Positions 58,582-64,000 of a DNA stretch of 64,000 bases are shown here, one piece after another. A program made the translations under genes and the position numbers. Location: positions 790,340 through 854,339 of the forward strand of contig NC_064048.1 in NCBI RefSeq assembly GCF_932526225.1, read 5' to 3'. The number at the start of each line of letters is the position of its first letter. The first letter of the stretch is position 1. The notes under the pieces are model-generated. The model saw nothing but the letters and a program-made list of their open reading frames with translations, did not search any database and had not been told where the DNA came from. The DNA is from Nematostella vectensis. Its lineage: Eukaryota > Cnidaria > Anthozoa > Actiniaria > Edwardsiidae.

Positions 58582-59101
58582 CTAAAAAGCACGATAATAC
58601 CTTCACCTTAACCTACAAAGAATTATAGTATTTTTCCAAACCATCCTCTAAAGACCATACCATGAATTATATTGCTGGGGAGCCTTTTGAAATGATGAAA
58701 ATGGCCATCCATCAGTATGGCTCAAATTCTTACCTGTAATTTTCCGCTTAATTGATTAATTTACCTTCCCTCCCAAAGATTTCGCACTTTAGTAACCGCT
58801 TTAAGCACCCGTTGGTAAAGCAATGTTTGTAATGCAGTGGTAGCTGTATTTGAAGTAAACTGTAAACAGCATTATTAGTTTATTAGTAACAACAGGAAGA
58901 ATTTCCGTAAATGCCCCCCCACCTCAACACACACACAGGGCACCATTTCTGATTTATTTCGTTTCATTTAATTAACATTGCCCTTGTGCATGCAAAAAAC
59001 TGGACTACGAAACTACGTAGCAGGTAACTAATAATGCCAAACACCTCAAATTACCTATAATAACTTATGTTATTAAGGCATGTATATGCGTGTGCTACAA
59101 C
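58582..59101. other. Intergenic, nothing recognised
   Basis: Mixed-composition sequence without motif-bearing frames or repeat structure. Confidence 0.4.
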
Positions 59102-59278
59102 GACTTCACAAGACAGGCAGCGCGCACTGTTCAGACTTCACCAGACAAGACAGCGCGCACTGTACAGACTTCTGTAGAAATCTGTACAGTGCACCATAAC
59201 TTGTCTATTGAAGTCTGTACAGTGCGGTCTATCTTGTCTATCGAAGTCTTTACAGTGCGCCCTGTCTTGTCTGTTGAA
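59102..59278. repeat. Head-to-head palindromic tandem repeat, ~33-bp units
   Basis: Two units on the left read GACTTCACCAGACAAGACAG, then CGCGCACTGTACA. After a centre near 59170-59180, three units read the reverse complement (AAGTCTGTACAGTGC then CTATCTTGTCTATCG). The whole 177-bp block can fold back on itself. It contains many TGTACA and AGTGC/GCACT dyads. Confidence 0.8.
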
Positions 59279-59550
59279 CAATGCAATACAATATTCTTTA
59301 TTTTTGGAGGGTTAAATTTTAACCGTGGAGGTTTCTCACAAATGGTTCTCTCTTCCTACCCTAAACTAAAAAACGTATATATATATATGACGTCATTCAG
59401 CAGGACATTCAGCAGGACCATGGCGTCATGAATAAATAATCAAGAATACATAATCTATCAGATTATTCCTTGCTTAATCAGATTCCCATTATCCATTATC
59501 TTTTAGGGTCTTTATTTTTGGGTCATATAGGTCTTTGTTTTGGTGTATTT
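59279..59550. other. 3' flank of the RING gene remnant
   Basis: This is non-coding sequence between the stop codon of the split RING gene (59551) and the palindromic repeat. It would hold the 3' UTR of that gene on the minus strand. A TATATATATA tract occurs near 59378. Confidence 0.4.
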
Positions 59551-59775
59551 TCACTTGCCCCATTTGTGGGTCATTTTTAGCCTTCCAATATTCACATCCG
59601 GGCCCTTCTTAAATCGGACTCCCCTATTAAAAGCTGGGACTTCTAAGGCTGGGAGATCTTGAATCGCCTTTAACTCTGCTATGTAGGCGCTGCTTAGTTC
59701 AGCAATTTCAGTCAAATTGCCATTCTTTAGAGTGTCCTCGATCTGTGCAATTTTTGACCTAAAGGCAAGGTATTC
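59551..59775 (-). pseudogene. 3' coding part of the LINE-split RING gene
   Basis: On the minus strand, directly beyond the A-rich tail of the LINE, an open frame of 74 codons starts EYLAFRSKIAQIEDTLKNG, continues with ELSSAYIAELKAIQD, and ends KMTHKWGK with TGA at 59553-59551. Its charged, helical character matches the coiled coil that begins in the RING exon at 63.5 kb. That the two pieces were one gene is inferred from strand, order, helical character and exact abutment to the two ends of one LINE. Confidence 0.6.
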
Positions 59776-59797
59776 TTTTTTATTTATTTATTTATAT

Positions 59798-59846
59798 ATT
59801 GTAATCCGCAAAGCGTGAGCATGAGGCGGATATATAAAATTACAAT
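59798..59846 (-). other. LINE 3'-terminal stem-loop and tail
   Basis: ATTGTAAT at 59798 pairs with ATTACAAT ending at 59846. Inside it, ATCCGC pairs with GCGGAT around an AAAGCGTGAGCATGAG loop. A short A/T-tetranucleotide tail follows. Such hairpins in the LINE 3' UTR are recognised by the element's own RT in several clades. Confidence 0.65.
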
Positions 59847-59931
59847 AACAAAAGGAAATGAAATAAATGTAAAAGGAAAAAGAATACAAAATAAAGTAAT
59901 AATGTAACACTACTGTCTCTTCATTTTAACA

Positions 59932-62900
59932 TTATATGCAAAATTCACTGGATAACAGCTCCTTAAATTTAGCAAGAGTTGGTGCCTCTATTATGTTATT
60001 TGAGCGGGTTAAAAAGCTAAATTTAGAAGTATTTGTGTTCGAAGGCAGGTTTATGAACCTCTTGGGGTGAGAGGAGCGAGTAGATTGCTTGCGGGTTTGT
60101 AGGAGATCTTTGGGAATATTTATGTTTACAAGGCCATACACCATTTTGTAGAACATAGTAAGTCTCGCCATCTTCCTTCGTAGCTGGAGGGAGGGCCATT
60201 TGAGTTCTTTTAGTAAGCCTGTCACAGTCCCTGGTTCATAAACGTAGCAGTTCTTTGCGAATCTTGCCGCTCTCCTTTGTACGCTCTCTAGGTCCTTTAT
60301 TTGCTTCTGGACATGTGGATCCCACACACTAGAAGCAAATTCCACACGTGGGCGCACGAGGGTAGTGTACGCTCTTTCTCGAACAAAATCAGGGCAAGCC
60401 CCAAGATTTCTCCTTATAAAACCGAGTGATTTGTTAGCCTTTCCAACAATATTAGTGACATGAGTGTTCCAGTTCAGATTTGAGGACAACTCTACACCCA
60501 AGTATGGGTGGCTCTGAACAGCTTTTAATGGAGTCCCACCCAGCGTGTAATTATAAACAATGGGAGACTTGGATCTATGTATTCTGATAATATTACACTT
60601 GTCGGCGTTGAATGACATTTGCCATGTTTTAGACCATTTAAAAAGGAGATCAAGGTCTTTCTGAATAACTGCTGCACTCTGTGGGCCTTCGATTAGGCCA
60701 TATAAGATTGTGTCATCCGCAAAAAGTCTAATACGTGAAGTAATCCCTGAGTTGATGTCATTGATGAACAAGAGGAACATCAGTGGTCCCAGGACAGTCC
60801 CTTGGGGGACCCCTGATGTGACTCTGGTTGATTTTGATGTCTCCCCCTCTACAACAACTGTTTGATTTCTGTGGATTAGCCAAGACCTGACCCACGTAAG
60901 TGGCTTTCCACGGATACCGTAAAAATCAAGTTTCTGAAGCAGACGCCCATGGGCAACCCTATCAAAAGCCTTTGAGAAATCAAGTAGGATGCAGTCAGTT
61001 TGGTTTCCTTGGTCAAGATTGTAACACAGTTCGTGGAGCACAGTGATGAGTTGCGTCTCGCAGGAATACTTTTTCCTGAAGCCATGTTGTATATGTAGGA
61101 GGATATTATTGCTGTCGAGATGGGACATTAGGTGGCGAAACAAAATGTGTTCCATGATTTTACAAGTGATTGACGTTAAAGATATAGGACGATAGTTAGA
61201 AGCTAGGGACTTATTCCCTTTCTTAAAAATTGCATGAATGTTAGCATTGCACCAATCCTTGGGAATCTGCCCAGTAAGAAGTGAGTAGGTGAACAGCTTT
61301 TGCAAAAAGGGGGCCAGCTCTTCAGCGGCAGTTTTTAGTATCCAACTAGGGATTTGATCGGGTCCACTAGCTTTGTGCACATCAACACTCTTTAGGAGCT
61401 TAGCAATACCACGTGTGTCAAACTGCAGATCAGCGATGTCAGGGAAGGGTGATATAGGCAGCACTGGGAGGTTGGATGTGTCCTCAACTGTAAAAACTGA
61501 TTTGAATTGATTGCTTAAAATCTCAGCTTTGGTCTTGCTGTCAGTGATGACATTGCCATCAGGCGTTTCTCGTAAACCAGCAACTCCCACCGTATCCCTG
61601 CGCCTAGACTTGACAAAGGACCAAAATCGTTTACCCATAGATGGCTTTTTGTCTTGTTCTGGAGGTTCGAGCAGGTTGGCAATATATGAGTGATATGATT
61701 CTCTTAATTGTTCTTTGACTTTGGCTCTGAGCTTTTTAAATTTCATCCAGTCAGACTGGCGTTGTGTGGTTTTGGCCCTATTGTATAGCCTTTGCTTCTT
61801 CCTAATGGCTCTTCTGATTTCGCCGGTCATCCAGGGTACATTCCAACGACCAGATAAATGCTTGTGAGGGATATAAGTGTCCATAATGCTAGAAAGCGTG
61901 TCCTTGAAAAAAGCCCAGTATGTTTCAATAGGCTGGTCCCATTCCTGCCAATCAGGGGCTAGTGCATTAGCAACGGCTGCCCTTAGACCATAGACATCAG
62001 CCTTCTTATAGAAGAAAACCTTGCGGGGTTTTTTCTTGGGTGTACGTGTTTTTAGATTGACAGTGGAAAGGACTATGCTGTGGTCACTCATGCCATTGAG
62101 CACCTCAGTCCTGGAGATCAGATCCGGATTTGTTGTCAGCACCAGATCGAGGATGTTGTTTTCTCTAGTTGGCTCTGTTACACCTTGGGACAGAGAATGT
62201 TCATGGATGGTATCAATAAAGGCTTGATTAACCAGAACTCCATATTGGGGGTTATCCTTAACAATATATTTATTCTCACAGTCCGTGCAGTCCCAGGAGA
62301 TATCAGGTAGATTAAAATCTCCAGTGACTAGGACGTTAGGCAAACAAGGGCTTGATGTGATTTTGTTCAATGTTGAGTCTAGGGAGTAAATAGACTCGGG
62401 CTGGCGGTCTGGGGTTCTGTACATACACCCATTATATAATGGCTTGGTGCCAGCAATTTCAATTTTGCACCATACAGACTCAACATGTTCATCCTCAAGT
62501 GAGTGGATTCTAGAAGATATAATAGAATCCTGCTTTGTTGCAACCAGAACACCTCCACCTCCACATTTCCTGTCTTGACGATAGATTTCATAACCCTGAA
62601 GCCCTAGTTCAGCTGTAAGGACATTGTCGTCAATATGAGTTTCAGTGGCATTGATGATATCAGGTTTGAAGGTATTCACAAGGGACTGAAGTTCACATCT
62701 CTTCCTCTCACTTCTCAAACTTCGACAATTAACTGTCAAAATAGACAGGGAGTGCTTCCTTATAGGTTTAGATGATTGAGAACATGATGTTGTGGAGTCG
62801 GGTGAATACTGCTGATCGCCAGGAGACGAAGAAAGGAGAGGAGGGCCCAGAGTGGTATCAGAGGAATCAAGACACGAGAACTGGTTTGAACATTGGACCA

Positions 62901-63393
62901 TAGCGAAGGAGTCCAAGAGGGAGCTCGAGAAATTGGGCATCCCGCAGGCGCAACATTCCCAGACGCAAGATGAATTGGCGAGAGCGTCATATATAATCGT
63001 GTTCATGTTCAGGCAACGAATATGAGACCAAATATCACAAAAGTCACATTGAATTCCTCGCTGGTTTATCCGTACCGGTTTGCTGCAGATTCCGCAAGGG
63101 AATTTGTAGTTAGGCCCAGGATTTGGCTCGACAGAACCACTCAGCAGGAGTAAGGACAGAAGCGTGAAGAGTTTGGGCCGTTTTAAATCCAAGATGGCGG
63201 GCCTTGTAGCAGATACCCGGAGACGATGTAGAGCCTCTAATCCGATTGTTTCGGATGCATTGAACGCCGAATGCTTTCCCTGTGTTATTAACAAGCATTT
63301 CTTGTTTGATTTATCTTGGTTCGTACGAATATTAAGAGAGTAACAGGCGATGGTAAGCAATATCAAAGGAGCTACAAAATCCATGGCCGCCAT
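59932..63393 (-). CDS. LINE polyprotein: 2A-like leader, PHD finger, endonuclease, RT
   Basis: 1153 aa, uninterrupted from ATG 63393. Residues 5-20 are hydrophobic (signal-like). Residues 76-94 carry a Leu-rich stretch ending SGSVEPNPGP, which matches the 2A ribosome-skipping consensus D-x-E-x-NPGP except that Ser87 replaces Asp. Residues 100-150 form a PHD-type finger: C100, C103, C116, C119, H124, C127, C147, C150, with W145. The AP endonuclease spans about 216-445, with VNCRS, TETHID (E251), GDFN (358-361) and SDHS (436-439). The RT spans about 670-960, with GPDQIPSW, FADD at 891-894 and a thumb region. All catalytic motifs are present, so the copy may be active. 2A-like leaders upstream of endonuclease/RT are known in some animal CR1/L2 LINEs. 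A second in-frame ATG lies three codons downstream. Confidence 0.88.
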   Translation of the reverse strand: MAAMDFVAPLILLTIACYSLNIRTNQDKSNKKCLLITQGKHSAFNASETIGLEALHRLRVSATRPAILDLKRPKLFTLLSLLLLSGSVEPNPGPNYKFPCGICSKPVRINQRGIQCDFCDIWSHIRCLNMNTIIYDALANSSCVWECCACGMPNFSSSLLDSFAMVQCSNQFSCLDSSDTTLGPPLLSSSPGDQQYSPDSTTSCSQSSKPIRKHSLSILTVNCRSLRSERKRCELQSLVNTFKPDIINATETHIDDNVLTAELGLQGYEIYRQDRKCGGGGVLVATKQDSIISSRIHSLEDEHVESVWCKIEIAGTKPLYNGCMYRTPDRQPESIYSLDSTLNKITSSPCLPNVLVTGDFNLPDISWDCTDCENKYIVKDNPQYGVLVNQAFIDTIHEHSLSQGVTEPTRENNILDLVLTTNPDLISRTEVLNGMSDHSIVLSTVNLKTRTPKKKPRKVFFYKKADVYGLRAAVANALAPDWQEWDQPIETYWAFFKDTLSSIMDTYIPHKHLSGRWNVPWMTGEIRRAIRKKQRLYNRAKTTQRQSDWMKFKKLRAKVKEQLRESYHSYIANLLEPPEQDKKPSMGKRFWSFVKSRRRDTVGVAGLRETPDGNVITDSKTKAEILSNQFKSVFTVEDTSNLPVLPISPFPDIADLQFDTRGIAKLLKSVDVHKASGPDQIPSWILKTAAEELAPFLQKLFTYSLLTGQIPKDWCNANIHAIFKKGNKSLASNYRPISLTSITCKIMEHILFRHLMSHLDSNNILLHIQHGFRKKYSCETQLITVLHELCYNLDQGNQTDCILLDFSKAFDRVAHGRLLQKLDFYGIRGKPLTWVRSWLIHRNQTVVVEGETSKSTRVTSGVPQGTVLGPLMFLLFINDINSGITSRIRLFADDTILYGLIEGPQSAAVIQKDLDLLFKWSKTWQMSFNADKCNIIRIHRSKSPIVYNYTLGGTPLKAVQSHPYLGVELSSNLNWNTHVTNIVGKANKSLGFIRRNLGACPDFVRERAYTTLVRPRVEFASSVWDPHVQKQIKDLESVQRRAARFAKNCYVYEPGTVTGLLKELKWPSLQLRRKMARLTMFYKMVYGLVNINIPKDLLQTRKQSTRSSHPKRFINLPSNTNTSKFSFLTRSNNIIEAPTLAKFKELLSSEFCI

Positions 63394-63420
63394 GGCCGAC
63401 GACCGCTGACCGCTCTCTTG

Positions 63421-63919
63421 CTACACAAGCAGGACTGATAACTGATGTAAAACCGGTTTTCTCTTGAACTTGTAGAATTAAGGAATCTGCTTGTTCTTTT
63501 ATATTTTTTTGCATGGTTTCTGCATGATTTAATATTTCCCGAGACAACGACTGATACGTAGAAAAGATACTCAAGACCTTTTTCAGCTTTGCATCCAAAA
63601 CTCGTTTTGCGGTTTTAAGCTCGTTTCTCAATTCCAATTCTTCTTTTCTTCCCGGTGCGTTTTCTACTAGCCTGACAAGGAGGGAGTTAGTTGGGAGGCA
63701 TTCCGCTGGATTCGTTATCTTCGTCTTCTTCCTACAAATCGGACACTTGATAAAACCTTGCTCTATCTTCATCTTCTTAAGGCACGATAAACATACATTA
63801 TGCGCACACACAGGCAGGCATTTAGGAGTCTCGAATATTTCCGTGCATATCGGACAACAGATCTCCTCCTGAAGAAAGAGTTCAAAGTGTTTTTGATCGG
63901 GTTTCCTCTTGGCCGCCAT
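63421..63919 (-). pseudogene. 5' part of a RING-finger coiled-coil (TRIM-like) gene
   Basis: The ATG at 63919 opens MAAKRKPDQKHFELFLQEE. A C3HC4 RING finger follows: C22, C25, C38, H40, C43, C46, C59, C62 (CPIC, PVCAHNVCLSC, KCPIC). This predicts an E3 ubiquitin ligase that binds an E2 enzyme. After residue 85 a helical, charged region (LRNELKTAKRVLDAKLKK) starts a coiled coil. No B-box lies between, unlike canonical TRIM proteins. Around residue 160 host sequence ends and the frame runs into the LINE leader. The rest of the coiled coil resumes at 59775. As assembled the gene is interrupted in coding sequence and would give a truncated RING protein with a LINE-derived tail. The exact junction is uncertain. 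Confidence 0.75.
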
Positions 63920-64000
63920 GTGTTTTCACAATAAGCTTAAGTGATATTTTGGATAATTCTTCACTTACAAACAATAATTTATTCAGCTCCGAAATCAGTC

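Larger units (their letters stand above)
59776..63420 (-). mobile_element. Intact single-ORF CR1/L2-type LINE with 2A-like leader
   Basis: The element reads on the minus strand from a very short 5' leader near 63420, through one 1153-codon ORF, to a 3' UTR that ends in a stem-loop and an (ATAA)n-type tail at 59776-59796. The stem (ATCCGC/GCGGAT at 59804-59809 and 59826-59831, nested in ATTGTAAT/ATTACAAT) is typical of L2/CR1 3' ends. The 5' boundary is uncertain by some tens of bases, and no target duplication is evident. It lies inside a RING-finger gene on the same strand. Confidence 0.85.

Overview
The window is eukaryotic and almost certainly animal. It has spliced genes, no operons, non-LTR retrotransposons of the CR1/L2 and endonuclease-of-restriction-type groups, Ty3-like LTR elements, a Merlin-type DDE transposase, short inverted-repeat MITEs and an interstitial TTAGGG-type telomere tract. 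The repeat mixture and AT-rich composition fit a cnidarian such as an anthozoan. That placement is an inference from style, not proven here.

Layout. Positions 1-5190 are a G+T/CpG-rich 25-bp minisatellite arranged in five higher-order units. Positions 5.2-10.2 kb are AT-rich DNA with three MITE-like elements. A compact divergent promoter at about 10.3-10.4 kb separates a small minus-strand gene (two predicted exons) from the first exons of a plus-strand gene. Positions 11.8-15.5 kb are a 3.7-kb AT-rich array bounded by inverted arms of about 230 bp. Positions 16.2-25.1 kb are a 30-bp minisatellite split by a nearly full-length minus-strand LINE whose ORF1 carries an SGNH-esterase domain and whose ORF2 has a damaged endonuclease. 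Positions 25.1-30.9 kb are a degenerate array of complex units of about 1 kb. Positions 30.9-34.9 kb are a decayed Ty3/Gypsy element with one LTR, followed by a LINE relic (35.9-37.1 kb) and 38-bp dyad repeats (38.0-38.2 kb). An intron-containing Merlin-like transposase gene lies at 38.7-39.6 kb, and 39.9-46.8 kb holds small inverted-repeat elements and unassigned DNA. An intact Ty3-like LTR retrotransposon with identical 159-bp LTRs and one 1631-codon gag-pol frame occupies 46.9-52.3 kb. Long ATT microsatellites flank the 3' end of a restriction-endonuclease-type LINE at 53.6-55.4 kb. Two candidate terminal exons of cellular genes lie at 56.7-57.2 and 58.4-58.6 kb. At the right edge (59.5-63.9 kb) a RING-finger/coiled-coil gene is split by an intact single-ORF LINE with a 2A-like motif, a PHD finger, an AP endonuclease and a reverse transcriptase.

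No prokaryotic-style system, CRISPR, rRNA or tRNA was recognised. The genes do not form a pathway; the window is mainly a record of transposition and tandem-repeat growth. The most useful observations are the LINE insertion that breaks the RING gene, the 2A-like leader of that LINE, the intact Ty3-like element with an unusual RT motif, and several large dyad or foldback structures. All exon models and family names rest on reading motifs by eye, without database searches.
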